Source: Diphasiastrum complanatum (lineage: Eukaryota > Streptophyta > Lycopodiopsida > Lycopodiales > Lycopodiaceae). Taken from it: a stretch of DNA of 64,000 nt. This document shows, in pieces, positions 1 through 11,548 of this stretch (position 1 is its first letter; every line of letters begins with the position of its first letter). A model generated the notes under the pieces. It made no database searches. It was not told the origin of the DNA and was given only the letters and a program-made list of their open reading frames with translations. The translations under genes and the position numbers were made by a program. The stretch is from positions 49,585,756 to 49,649,755 of the forward strand of contig CM055103.1 in NCBI GenBank assembly GCA_029204225.1. Direction: 5' to 3'.

Positions 1-187
1 AATAATAAACTGAAGTATTACCTCACAAATGAATTGTACTATGCGCCCTTGAACACTTCTTAGCATTCAACTAGAATACTTGAGCTTTCGAGCACTTAGC
101 ATGTTGTGAACGTATGCTTTCCAATGTTCAAAATAAATATCTGTACTTCTGAACACTTCCTACCTTTCATTGTTCAGTTGTCAAATT

Positions 188-413
188 TGTGAAGAATTGC
201 CAAAATTTGGCAAATCTAGCTTGATTAGAAATCATGTAAAATGTACATAAGTGGGTCCCACACGTGTGAGGCCATGGAGCCACATGGAAAACCTACCCTA
301 GTGTAGGTTAGATTAAGTCTAATGAGTTGGTCAAGTCAATTTGGTAGTGATTCCTAGTTTATAGGACCTACATCCTAGATTTAAGGTGAAGATTGACCAA
401 CTAGCCATACAAG
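188..413 (+). repeat. Truncated Copia-type LTR (U3 part)
   Basis: Starts with TGTGAAGAATTGCC and resembles the reverse complement of the LTR at 62063-62729 over about 220 bp. Shared blocks include a TTTGGCAAATCT stretch, a TGTAGGTTAG stretch, GAGTTGGTCA and a TTTAAGGTGAA...TTGACCAACTAG end. Only the 5' part of the LTR remains. It is cut off near 413, where sequence from a different Copia family begins, so this is a transposon-transposon junction. Confidence 0.6.
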
Positions 414-1463
414 TTGTATGATCATGATACCCAACAAATCTTGTATAGCCGGGATACAGTCTTTATCGAGGATCAGTTCATCGAAATCAAAGGCAAGGAT
501 ATTGCTCCAAGAGAACCTTCATCACTTGCCATTGACACGATTGTCCGAGCTTCTGGCTCAAACGTGTCTATTGTCGACCCACTTCTTGACAACGAATCAG
601 ACGAAGACATTGCTGCTACCCAACAACAAGTCCCATGAGTGATTTATCAGTCGAATCCTCCCAAAAGATCAAGCCGAGTGTGCACACAGCCCACAAGGTA
701 TATTCCTGAGTCTGTATGTCTCTTGATACAGGAACCGACGACAGTCGAAGAGACACTCAACCAACCAGACTCTGATCTCTGGAGAGAAGTTATGGACAGA
801 GAGTATTTCTCTCTGATCAAGAACTAGACGTGGTCACTAGTCGAAGCTCCTATTGGCTGCAATATCATTGATTGCAAATGGATCTTCAAGATCAAATACA
901 ATGCCAATGGATCAATTGATCGAAGGAATGCAAGCTTGGAAACACGAGGATTCACTCAGATCTCCAACATCGACTACAGCGAGACTTTCAGTCCAGTAGT
1001 CAAACATTCGTCGATCCGAGCACTCTTGTCTTATGCTGCAGCTACCGACCTCGAAGTACATCAACTTGATGTACAAACAGCCTATCTGAATGGAGTTATA
1101 CAAGAAGACATCTACATGATCCAGCGCGAAGGATACGTTCTGGAAGGTATGAAGAATCATGTCTGTAAACTCCACAAAGCACTTTATGGCTTGAAACAGT
1201 CTACCAGAGCTTGGTTTCAGAGGATCAACACATTCCTCATCGAACAAGGATTTAAACCAAGCACTATTTATTGCAACGTCTATTCCAAGTCAGTGCAGCA
1301 ATCCTTCATTATCATCACCTTATACGTGGATGATACATTGCTCTTCAGCAACAATACCAATTTGGTCCAGGATTCTAAGCAAATGCTGTTTTCAGAGTTT
1401 GACATGACTAATTTGGACGAAGCTCACTTCTGTCTGGGCATTCAAATCCACAGAGACAGAGCA
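414..1463 (+). pseudogene. Copia pol fragment (integrase C-terminus + reverse transcriptase)
   Basis: Degenerate Ty1/copia polyprotein. It starts in the integrase tail (YSRDTVFIEDQF), runs through the variable linker (PKRSSR) and enters the reverse transcriptase with CKWIFKIK, the FSPVVK block, [20 protein letters not shown] and the catalytic YVDD. In-frame stops fall at 636-638 and 825-827, and the domain ends abruptly after the GIQIHRDR block near 1463. Gag, protease, most of the integrase, RNase H and both LTRs are missing. The RT is the same family as the fragment at 36661-37054. Not functional. Confidence 0.9.
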
Positions 1464-1880
1464 GAAGATCACATCACTCATTACATGGTTAGTATAAAAT
1501 TTTCAAAATGCTTTCAAATTTTCATATATATTTAGATCCAAACATAAGACTAACATTATGATTTTGACATATGCAGCACATACTAAGAGATCATACAACA
1601 TTTTTTGCAAATACATATGGAAGCTTGAGTGTATGGTCATCACAAGGGATGGAGAAGTCACACTGGCAAGCACGAGCAACATTTCATCAAAATACACAAC
1701 ATGGAGGAACCAATGAAAAACGAAACTACATTTGTCAATTGTTTCAGTGGTTCTACCGCAGAGTTTAGATTCGACATATAACAAAGTCCACACAATACAA
1801 CAAGTTTAGAAAAGCATGAAAGTTCAAATCATCATTGTCATCAAATCATGACATGTTCAGAATTGTTTTGCAAATTCATT
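1464..1880 (+). pseudogene. Orf A of novel element, copy 1 (conserved C-terminal domain)
   Basis: Function unknown. A likely splice acceptor (CATATGCAG) at 1576 opens an exon reading through YGSLSVWSSQGMEKSHW and QHGG to CQLFQWFYRR. The same domain is at 52187-52458 (YGSLSIWSSQGMEKAHW, LFQWFYRRAQ). The QGMEKSH...AR...HGG pattern is strongly conserved between copies, so it was under selection when the element was active, and a transposase or recombinase role is possible but unproven. A TAG at 1766 replaces a Gln codon kept in copy 2, and a later TGA follows. The upstream 1464-1487 may be the end of a preceding exon (donor GTTAGT), but the rest of the gene is absent. Confidence 0.6.
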
Positions 1881-1931
1881 GAACACCCAATGTAAATGTA
1901 TTGATTGTATTATACAAATACAAAGTGTCAA

Positions 1932-3368
1932 CTATTCATCATCAGATCTTTTATCAGATTCTATGGCAGTATTGTCATGAAGAAATTCTCTGCTAGCGTA
2001 TGCATCTAATAGATGTACATTATCCTTATTTCCACTAAGCTCAATATAAGTGGAATACAATGAATAATGGGAGCTCCTTAAAGGAACATTCCCATCAATA
2101 AAGCCTAAAATGTTCAAAACATAAGATCTTTTGACAAAAATGATCTTATTCATCTTAACAAATTTATGTCCCCCCAGGTAAAATGATAAAGCTTTAACTG
2201 CCATTATAAGACTATCCTCGACTAGGCTCAGCTTGGAATGAGCAATACAGATCTCATTCTTCAGGAAATGCCTAAGATAGTGGCCCAGTCCACTGTCCCT
2301 CTCGAACGAGGATGCGTGTTGTCTGAAACCACCTCGTCTCGCAGCAAAATCATCTATTATGAGAGCATCCTGCAATAGGAAATATGTTAGCAAAAACACA
2401 TTCAGTAATTTATGACCACGTACTGAAGTGGAATCATTAGTGAAATGCATTAATGATGGACGAGAGAAGCCCATCTGGGATTGAAATGTCGTGAATTCTT
2501 CATCGGATGGTCTGCCTTGCCCATCCTCAGCTATATTTGATAAAGTCTTATTCAGGCATTCTTCACCAGTCATAAGTCCCTCCTCATCATCAAAATCATT
2601 ACCAGCAACAACGTCATCTGTTTCAAAATCTACAAAGTCGGAGAATTCGAAAATTTTGTCGGATAATAAACATAGAACCTCGTCCTCATGATAGTCAAAA
2701 AATTTACATAAATCAGCAGTAGTAAAATATACATCGTCATTAATATAATATACAGGCAAATTGAAAAGACATTTTGACTCCTCCATAGATTTGGATTCAT
2801 CATCAGATGTATTTTGGCCAATGAAAGAATCCCGGAGAACATCAGTATTTACATCAATAAAGTCACTATCCTTATTAGGAGTGTCGATAAGAAAGTAACT
2901 GATATCCTTAATAGCTGACTGAATAGAGGATGGTGCAAAAGGAGGGTCAGTAACAGAAACTTCATCATCATCTGGGATCTAAAATAACAGGAAAAGTACG
3001 AAACCACTCTGAAATTCAACCAATCGACATTTCTTGTTGCAATACGGACACATTGAACTGCTTTTGAAAAGATCAAACAATTTGGTGAACATTCTATCCA
3101 GTCTATGTCTGAAAGCTGGGAAGAAATGAACAAGATCAGTATAGTGCATGTACTGGAGTGGACCTATGGAGGAAACAAGCTTACTAAGTATATCTTTGAA
3201 TATGACATAATGGTCATAAAATGCGTCAAAATTTGGTTGTGCAGTCCTGGAAACATGTAGATATGGCTTGAATAGACTGTGGAAATAGTCTGGGTTTTCA
3301 GTAATCCCAAATTAACTAAGAAATGAACTCAAGCATGAATCTCGTGAGGATGATGAGGAAGAGGCCAT
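1932..3368 (-). pseudogene. Orf B of novel element, copy 1
   Basis: A reading frame of 478 codons from an ATG at 3368, broken by TAA at 3314-3312 (codon 19) and TAG at 2981-2979 (codon 130). The frame stays constant throughout, so few mutations separate it from an intact gene. The N-terminus (MASSSSSS) matches copy 2 (MASSSMSS). A CPYCNKKC motif near codon 115 resembles a zinc ribbon half. The middle is very acidic. The C-terminal 180 residues (LGHYLRHFLKNEICI, LGGHKF, NKIIFVKR, FLHDNTA) match copy 2 closely. No known family was recognised. It is transcribed divergently from orf C across the site array. Confidence 0.65.
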
Positions 3369-4200
3369 GGCAGTAACGTGAATATCGCACTAGTGCGCGA
3401 GGGAGAACTGAACCAAAACTAACTATCAAAATGGCGCACAAGAGGGATATGTACGGCAGGCAGATATAGAATATCGCACTTGTGCGCGAGTAGGTACAGT
3501 TGCAAGCAAACGGAAGGCAATGAGCATGCACAAGAGCGATATGCCGCGAATTTCGAGAACGGAAAAGGTAAAAAATTAATCGATTTTTGTGCCATTTATA
3601 CTAAATTTTTGCACGTGTGGTCAACGGACTTAGGACACGTGTCAACTTTCAACTGGACTACAGGCGCAGGCACATGTGAGGTGACACCAACACAAGTGTG
3701 AAATGACACCTGGACACGTGTTGCGTGTTCATTCGTTTGCTTGACAACACGTGTTGCTCTCGCATTAGATCGTATAAATCCCACACGTGTAATGTGACAG
3801 GGTGACACGTGTCGCTCTCACATTTGTCCATACAACTCCCACACGTGTGACAGGACGTTCTTTCACACGTGCGAACCGCGATATAAAATCACAAACTTCG
3901 ATGAATTTTTTTCACTTTTTTTTAGGCTCCGCATATTGCACTTGTGCGCGTCCTTCAATATCGAAATTCCTCCTACTGCCTTCCATGCGCACAAGTCTGA
4001 TACGTCTGCCTACGTGTCACCCCATATCACACTTGTGCGTCTTTCCTCAAAACTAATCGTTCTCTCTGATATTCGGCTCGCACAGGTCCGATATACCGTA
4101 CATTATGTCCGTACATATCGGTCCTCTGTGAGTTCTTTATCATCCCTCCCTGCTCATCCTAACTGTCACGCACAAGTCCGCTCTCACATAGTACACGTCC
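3369..4200. promoter_or_regulatory. Divergent intergenic region with dense palindromic/bipartite sites
   Basis: Lies between the start codons of orf B (-) and orf C (+). At least eight copies, in both orientations, of a bipartite site like ATATCGCACTTGTGCGCG are visible, near 3382, 3434, 3471, 3527, 3933, 3985, 4024 and 4080. Between about 3610 and 3880 there are also roughly ten ACACGTGT-type palindromes. The corresponding region of copy 2 (54021-55990) has its own array with a related but changed core (GCGCGTTGATCCGATAT). Inferred to be binding sites for an element protein or a promoter/replication control region; there is no direct proof. Confidence 0.6.
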
Positions 4201-5946
4201 ATGGATAGGAGAAAGCAGACAAGGAGGGACTTCTTCTCTCCTGGCTCATCCTCATCCCCTGCAGTTGCCATCACACCACTTGCTAGACCTCAAACGCGCA
4301 ACCGTAGCAGGTGGCTCTCTGAGATACGCAAGTATTAGAGATCAACAGCTCTGTTGATCCCAAGAGCTCCATTCTACCGTGCTGTCCAGAACATAACAAA
4401 AAATGATCTCGGACAGCTGGTTAGATTCACACCCAGTGCTCTTCAGTGCCTTCAGGAGGCTGCTGAAGATTACATTAGCCTCTTTTTTGAGGATTCTTTT
4501 TTGCTTGCCATCCATTCCAAGAGGGTTACCATAATGCCCAAGGATTTTTAGCTCTTGAAGAGGATGAGGGATAGGTACTGTAGGTTACATGTATCTCAGC
4601 CTATTGCTCCTAGACCAACTCCTGTAGATAGAACTGATCTTCCTACAAAGCGTCCTAGGAAGCAGACAGCCCCCAAGCGTGCTCCTAAGAAAGTGAAGCC
4701 TAACCCTTCAGATTCTGTGAAGCCTAACCCGGAATCCATTGTAGATAACGCAGCTGTTGATAATGTTGTAAATATAACTACCTCTGTTTTGGATATTCCT
4801 TCAATTGCTGTAGATACTACACATCCACCTCCTCCATTTTTTTATACATATATAGATTCGGATGATTATCTTAAATTTGAGAAAGACATATCCAATGCTA
4901 TAGATACTATTGGTACTCCTTTTTGCTTTAGACTAGATGAAGTTAAATTTAGTATTAATTTTAGAGTTATAGATTGTTTGGATCTCAAAGTCAGACGGGC
5001 TCCTATCAGTAATCCTGTGATAGAGTCCGGGCTCACACTCTTGCAATATGACATTGCAAGAGATTCATCAAATGAGTTGTCGGTGCTGAGTAACTTTCTG
5101 CTTCAGGCCTTCAAGGAGAACAATGACACATTGTCAAAGTGTTTGACAAGTGGATTCACACCAGCAACAAAGTATCTGCTCATACCTTATCATACGAAGT
5201 AAGATATATTAAATGCTTCTTGCTGTTTTATGCATTAACATTGGCATTGTCAATGGAAATAGTTTTCAGAATTGCAACTAAAGAAATTTCAATCTTATTT
5301 TGCAATGACCACTGGAGTTTAAATCTGATCTCTATTAAGAGATCTGTAAATAATATTATTGAAGGCTTTTGTGTCAAGATGAATTCGACGAGAAATACGC
5401 ATAAGGATGTAGATATGTACCTTCCATATCTAAGTAAATATATTCTTACAGATGTTGCCCATTCCGTGGACTGACAGATCGTCAGCTTGGAGGTAAACTC
5501 TGTCTTTCTTAATAGCATTTTGAAATTAGGATTCTAATGAAATATTTTCAATCTAATTCGGTCTGTTTCATAATTGATTTCTTGTGTGCTGAATTATTTT
5601 GCAGTCACCCTAGCAAAATGATTCATTCAGCTGTGGATGGTACACATTATACAATGCCAAGTTGTTTTTAGAGTGGTTCGTCCTTCAACAAGATGTTGAT
5701 AATTCTAAGGTAATAAATTATGTTTATTCTTATTTTGGAATCATGATTAGTTTTCTATTATGGTGATGTTTTTGGCCATTACTAATAAATGAATGTTTTA
5801 TTTTGTAGTTTACACTTCCTGAGTACACATCAAGTCAGGTGTATAGATTTAGACAAGAAATTATCCTGAGTATACTGGCTAGGGCAAGGCTTCAGCTTCC
5901 CGTTATTGATGATGGTGCAAAGGATGATGTAGTTATACTAAATTAA
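4201..5946 (+). pseudogene. Orf C: histone H3-fold / Ulp1-like protease fusion of novel element
   Basis: Proposed exons 4201-5198, 5306-5492, 5605-5709 and 5809-5946; phases agree at every junction. Codons about 35-125 are a histone H3 fold: EIRKY, LIPRAPF, a long loop 1, LQEAAE, FEDS, AIHSKRVTIMPKD. LIPRAPF and the loop recall CENH3 more than canonical H3, and the usual H3 tail with K4/K9/K27 contexts is missing. A basic linker (PRKQTAPKRAPKKVK) follows. The C-terminal part is a Ulp1/SUMO-protease-like C48 domain: IPYHT...DHWSLNLI carries the His, and QQND..SCGWYTLYNA the Gln and Cys. Breaks: TAG at 4336, 4549 and 5611, a TGA near 5474, and an acceptor changed from AG to AA at 5304-5305. H3 and linker share one frame, so the fusion is seen directly. 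Confidence 0.8.
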
Positions 5947-6270
5947 GATCAGAAAAAATATAGATAACATAGAACAAAAATACATGTATAGACTTCATAG
6001 AAAAATATACATTGATATGTCAAATGCTGCTCCAGTTTATGAATTTGGGAGCACAAAATACATGTATAGATGCCCAACTTGGGCTTTCATTTATTGAATG
6101 AAAGAGTTTATACACAGATTTTTACTAAAGTTTATTTGAAACTATTGTTCTCCCACAATGGTGATTGTTGTAGGTAGATTTTTGCAGCACGTTATCAGCT
6201 CCCGTTTTTTTCGCATCTGTGACATGGCAAATATTAGTGAATGTGCAATTGTAAATGATGACATTTTCTA

Positions 6271-7402
6271 TTATTTTGTTCTATTTTGAAGTGGCAATAA
6301 ACATAAAGTACTTATGAGTCTTCCGTTGATGATAAATCTGAAATATATTGGTAGATTGGTTTGTAATAGCATGAGCTCTATTCTGATAAACTCAAGCTTC
6401 CAATGCTCTTCCACCTCAACCATAGTCAAATATTCCTCATTGTAGATAATGTTTATCTCCATTCGGTTTGTGTGACCATTTAGTTCAAAGTCTTATTCAG
6501 TGGTAGCCATGTACCTTCAATATTCTTGTATCTCTGGTAGCTAAATGTGAGACTGAGCATTTGCTTTTCGATATGATAACGAAAGATCATTGAGGACTTT
6601 TTAATCCTGCATTCTCTGTCATTATTTGTTTTACTATCCCAACCTTGATCCATGAGATCTGACAAAGTCTCATCTGATAAATCCTTGCAAACAAATAAAG
6701 TTGGTGTCCTACGAACACTAGCACTCGAGAGAAAATCAACAAATATCTGCAATGAGATAAACCAACTTAGGTGAACAATTTTTGAGCCTGTGCTTATCTT
6801 CATAGCATTTCTAATATCAATGAGTAGCTTGCATCTCAAGGATTCAGAAACAATGCTGTCAGGAGTAGGCCACTCATCACTTTGAAAACTAGGCAATGGA
6901 ATTGCTTCGAGCTTGCCAAAACCTCCATCTGTTTGTGGCATATATAAAGATTCATAAAAATAGATACACAATCTGCAAGTTCCTTTGGACTTCTTCCTCT
7001 GTATTGCAGCTTTCCAACATCAGAGTGAATCACGTCTAATATTCCTGCAAGTGGTTGTGCGGGCTTCCATTCACTTATGCATGATGGATATAAATCTGAA
7101 AGAAAAAAGAAGCATTTACATCATAATCTGAAGAGCATCAATAAAGGAAATCACCTATGATTGTTGTAGAGTGCATACGTTTTGATATACTTACAATTAC
7201 ATTTTTGATGATCATGAGGATTGATATCATGTACTTTGATTTCTGAATGCATATATAGATGTTGCACTAAGACTTCTGATATCGATTGACCTCCCGGGGT
7301 AGTCTTAAACTCCAAGATTTGTGAAAGGCACCGGATCTCTCCAACTGCACCGAACAAGGAGCACCTCATTTCCCAAGAGTTCGCACAAAAATATCCACCC
7401 AA
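6271..7402 (-). pseudogene. Orf D of novel element, copy 1
   Basis: Unrecognised protein conserved with 57236-58366. Exon 1 (to 7195) holds GGQSISEVLVQH and VHDINPHDHQKCNC. An intron of 99 bp (7194-7096, GTAAGT..TTTCAG) is in the same place as in copy 2. Exon 2 starts DLYPSC and continues AGILDVIH, LQYRGRSPKEL. After a frameshift near 6972 come PLPSFQSDEW, FVCKDLS, a Cys/basic segment, SMIFRYHIEKQML and YLTMVEVEEHW. A stop at 6480 and that frameshift break it. The Cys-rich parts may bind a metal, but no family could be assigned. The start is uncertain because homology to copy 2 upstream of 7402 is weak. Confidence 0.6.
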
Positions 7403-7604
7403 GGAGCGCGGCGGTTACATCTTACCAAACCTTGACCAATGCAAGACTCACAAGGAAGTCGTAAAGCTCTTGGATCCACAACCTACCTGGCGCCATCAAC
7501 TCTTCTTACCAAGCAAAACATCCATGGAACGGTAACATGCTTATGATCCATATCTAACACTAAGATTAACACTACGATCCATTAACAGTACTCAAGTGAA
7601 GGTA

Positions 7605-7743
<139 letters not shown>

Positions 7744-7859
7744 AAATATATATAATAAAGATAAATCCCAACAATTACCAAATCCAACAAATAACGAAAT
7801 CCAAATAAAGCATGAGAGATGGAGAAAGGAAGAAGAGCAAGGACATCCGATTTCAAGTA

Positions 7860-7970
7860 GCAGTCACCAAGTTAAGTCAATTCTTGGCAAATCCTGGAGA
7901 AGGACACTGGCAGGCAAAAAACATATAGCGATCCAATATCATTTTGTCAGAGATTTGGTTCAAGAGGGAA
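7860..7970 (+). pseudogene. Copia RNase H scrap
   Basis: Two short Copia blocks lie in one frame: AVTKLSQFLANPGEGHWQA (the segment before the RNase H) joined directly to KHIAIQYHFVRDLVQEGK (the RNase H C-terminus). About 120 residues normally found between them are gone, so this is an internally deleted remnant. No LTR was recognised around it. Confidence 0.75.
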
Positions 7971-9801
7971 AACTGTGAATGCTTATTTCCTTTCGTACTA
8001 AGATCTCGTATGCATTCAAGGATCAAATGACTAACTCTTAATTGCACAAGATACCTATCTTGTCCTCACAAATCCAAAAACAGTTAATCGACACTTGGAT
8101 TCACAGTCAACAAATTCTGGAGTCTCCTTCAGAGATTTATGAAAGGGTCTGAAGCTAGAGGTTATGGTTGGGTTTTAGGACATTGTGACCTGTCATCCAC
8201 TATATCAAGTGCATGCATGTAAGCATTAGAGAGGAGTGATCGACATAGTCTAGGTGGAACCAACAAAATCTCTCAAAAACCGACTTCAAAGATATAATGC
8301 TGGATGTTGACTTCTTAAAAATTGAGAAAATTTTGATTTTGTAGGAAATTTTATGTTAATATATGTAAGATTTTAAACTGTTGGCTTTTGAATATATAGG
8401 ATCCATGCCAGGTCATTATAATACTTCAGGATGTCGAAAATCAGTGGGTTTGTGATTGTACTAAAATTACAAGCACACGAACAATTTTCTATCATTTTAA
8501 TTTAAAAAATTACTTGCGGTTAACTATATCATTATGAGGCTTGACGATTTGTTCTTCTTTTCGGGATAGTTAATGTGATCTAAGCTATTACACAATTTTT
8601 GATAGTTTGGTAATTCACCTAAAATGTAGGTCGTGTATAGTAGTCCCACCATTGAATATTTCCAAAAAGCATGTGTTTCATCAAATAACTTCCATTGAAT
8701 GCAGGTGGTGTTGGGGGGGGGGGGGGTGTTCTATCTCATAGTTAGTCCAAATATCCAAATCTTGTCTCAATAAAGAGGGTAAATTGTAAAACAAGCAATT
8801 GAATTTTGAGGGAAGACAAGGAAGAGCAAGTTTAGGGTTTAGGTGACATCATAATAGAATTGACTTCTTTCATTGAGAAGTACTTAGAGCACTTAAAAGC
8901 CAAAATTGGAGTTTTCATAAATTTTGAAAACTGTATTCACATCATGTGAAGAGCCAAGATGCCAAAAAAAATCATTACTTCCCAAAGCTTCGAATCCCTA
9001 GACCTGCTGAACTTGAGAGACAATCTTGTGGTTAATAAGCTCTAAGAGTTTGTAGATCTGGTTTGACAACTTTAAATAGAATAGCCAACCAAAATTTTGG
9101 GAACATTCCTTACAATGGTAAGATCAAAGTGGTAAACAATAAAAAGCTAGTCGTTTGAATGAGATTCCTCATTAACCTGCACTTCCTTCATATTCATTCA
9201 TTTATCTTCAAGAGATAAAGTATGTTGTTCTGAAGCGAAGTGCTTTTCATTGGCAATGGTTCTTTTTTTAGGCGTAGAAAGAAGGCCTTTATAGAATCAA
9301 GAAATGTTGGTGGCAGCACTGACAAAAGTAGAGGTAGGAAGCACAACGTTAGTAGACTTTGCGTTCTAAAGTTCTGAACATATTTTTGTAGTCTTGCACT
9401 ATCGGCTTACCACGTCTAGAGTTTATGATGACTGCTAAATTAGGTGGAGACGAAAAGGCAGAAATGAACCAAGGCACAGAATGACAAGGCTTTCAATGGG
9501 TTACATAAGTCTAAAGCTTTGTCTTCTTGACCACAAGCGAGGAGATTAGAAACCTTAAAGTTTGGCCAGTAAAGTCCAAACGTTGTTCCAAAGTAGCTAG
9601 GCTAACTAGTTGTGGTGGAAGTGTGCAGGTGGAGCCAGTAGCGAGGCATGAGATACAAGAAAGACAAAGACTAGCAACCAAAGGACTATTGTGCACATTC
9701 ACCAGAGCCAGAAGTATCCAAAAACCTACTTGATATGCTCCACAATAAGGATGTATTGTAGTACATACAAGGAATCGGCAGAAATTATCTAATACGAATC
9801 T
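7971..9801. other. Non-coding stretch, no gene recognised
   Basis: No convincing protein homology on either strand. It holds a 14-base G run at 8713-8726 and AT-rich sequence with short chance frames. A frame at 9861-9511 (-) has no recognised domain. Confidence 0.5.
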
Positions 9802-9814
9802 TGGTATAAGAGCC
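9802..9814 (+). other. Possible degenerate tRNA-iMet primer binding site
   Basis: TTGGTATAAGAGCC differs by little from the plant Copia primer binding site TGGTATCAGAGCC. No flanking LTR pair could be matched, so this may be chance or the remains of a lost element. Confidence 0.25.
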
Positions 9815-10212
9815 TGGAGAAGTGACTCCAAGTCTTTTGATATTGCTCCCGCTCCAACCACTTCTATTCTCTTCAGCCACTTCTATCATCTTCAGCTACT
9901 CAATCCAGTTCTATTAGCTTCAGTTGCTTCCATATTACTTTCTTTCATCACCTTCTATGGATACTTTGTGACTATTCTGCCTGATTTTTCAACATTTTGA
10001 AAAGCAGAATATGCATCTCATTTTTTCAAAATAGTTGTGCTGTGCTTTCTAGCTTGCACAACTGCCACGTGGCAGTTTCACACGAACAAAGTTAAATTGG
10101 TTATTATGTTTCATAATGTACATATGAAAAAAAGCCAAAGTATTCATTAAGCAATGGAATGTGTCGGGCACTGCCCGGAAATTTTTTTTAGAATTTTTCA
10201 GGTGAGGCCCTG

Positions 10213-10318
10213 CTGTCCTCTACTCGGTTCGGCTTCCAAAAATATTTAGGCCAAGCCCCTCCTTACTGTCCTCTACTCGGTTCGGCTTCCAAAAATATTT
10301 AGGCCAAGCCCCTCCTTA
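10213..10318. repeat. Perfect 53-bp tandem duplication
   Basis: Two adjacent units, 10213-10265 and 10266-10318, each starting CTGTCCTCTACTCGG and ending CCCCTCCTTA, look identical by eye. This implies a recent slippage or unequal-exchange event. Confidence 0.95.
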
Positions 10319-11184
10319 CTGCACAAAATGTGCTCTACCACCTTCCATAATACGAAAAAATGCTTTGGTAGATCATCAATTACTTTGATTATGCTATTGA
10401 TATGAGAGGATGGAAAGCTAAATGGCAAGAATTTGATTTGGAAACCAAATGCTATAATGGTATGACAAACTAAAGTGTTGATGCATTGAGTAAAATTTAG
10501 TTAATCATACATTTCATTTAATGTTCACTCAAACTTGTACCTTTATCTCTAAAGTTTATGTATTATGGAAGGAGCCGGGCACATGCCATTCTGCCCCGTA
10601 AGGATTCCCAAAAAAATTTGGGCAAGGATATGTGAAACTTTTTCACGAGTACATTACGAAGCAGAATAGGCAGGTTTGACTTTGACTGACCACTACAAAT
10701 GCGCCACATGGCAGTCGTACGGACGCCGTACGGATGAGCACAAACAAGCAGAAAAAAAAAAAAGTTCATAATCTGCCTTTGAAAAAAACACATATTTTAT
10801 GCTTTTTAATTTGTCTAAAATTGGACAAAATCTGCCATAGGTGTCCATTGCGTTAGAATAATAGTTATCTTAGTTGTATATGGCATAAGATCCAAGCAAG
10901 GCTTTTCGAAAATATTGACGATCTAAGACATCGTTATTTTGAGATGAGCTTGAGATAGAGTTATAAGATGTATCACTTCACTAACAAGGGAAGGTGTGTA
11001 CTCCATGTAGAAAAGACTAAGGCCCAACTTCTACTGAATGTTATGGCATCCAAATGCGAGTCACTCTGGAATTCTAAGAGTGAACAATTTAGTAAACAAA
11101 ACATTTAAACATGAAAATTAAAAAATGATGCCAAGCTAACCAAGTTGAAAGCATGACAATAGGAGGTTTGTTACATACAAGATA
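10319..11184. other. Non-coding stretch, no gene recognised
   Basis: Nothing coding. A CGTACGGACGCCGTACG inverted motif sits near 10709, and a GCCACATGGCAG motif next to it recalls the perfect palindrome CTGCCACGTGGCAG near 10061. They may be debris of one repeat family. Confidence 0.4.
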
Positions 11185-11548
11185 ATTTTGAAAAAGATTC
11201 CAATGGAATTTGTGATTGAGCTTCCTCATACCAAGAAGGGCCATAATGTCATATGGGTAGTTGTTGACATGCTAACCGAAACGGTTTGGTTTGTTCCATC
11301 CAAATATCATGTCAAAACATATGAGCTAACAAAGCATTTCGTTGACAAATTGTCTAAGTATATGGTTTTCTTGATGATATTATTAGCAAATATATTCTAG
11401 GTTCAATGGGCATTTCCAGCAATTGATTCTCGAGAAGTTACAGTAGAACTTAAAGCTTGGTTCATCTAATCATCCAAGATTCAATGAGAATATTGAGCAT
11501 ATGAAACATTATATGGAAGATATGTTGAGAGCGTATGTTCGATAAAAA
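11185..11548 (+). pseudogene. Ty3/gypsy integrase core fragment
   Basis: Reads MEFVIELPHTKKGHNVIWVVVD, typical of the gypsy integrase catalytic core around its first Asp. After a frame change it continues RFNGHFQQL...LKLGSSNHPRFNENIEH and YMEDMLRAYV, matching the third catalytic region and the helix after it. At least one frameshift and stops at 11398 and near 11440 break it. No RT, RNase H or LTR of the same element adjoins. Confidence 0.8.

Larger units (their letters stand above)
1464..7590. mobile_element. Novel four-gene element, copy 1
   Basis: Unclassified element recognised because its gene order and proteins recur, diverged, at 52187-58366. Order: orf A (+) to about 1880, orf B (-) 3368-1932, a site-rich divergent region 3369-4200, orf C (+) 4201-5946 (histone H3 fold plus Ulp1-like protease), and orf D (-) to about 6271. 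C and D converge across an AT-rich spacer (5947-6270). Introns with GT..AG ends lie in C and D, so the copies did not arise by reverse transcription of spliced RNA. No terminal repeats or target duplication could be seen, and both ends are approximate. The left end abuts a Copia RT fragment; the right end is somewhere before the microsatellite at 7609. Confidence 0.7.

Noticed and set aside
2491-2691. Plus-strand frame opposite orf B
   Set aside because: Shadow of orf B; no support of its own and not present in copy 2.
3600-4200. ACACGTGT repeats as a CRISPR-like or satellite array
   Set aside because: Sites are short, unevenly spaced and in both orientations; this fits protein-binding sites rather than a repeat-spacer array.
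9511-9861. 116-codon minus-strand frame
   Set aside because: No domain, no conservation within the window, and composition consistent with chance.
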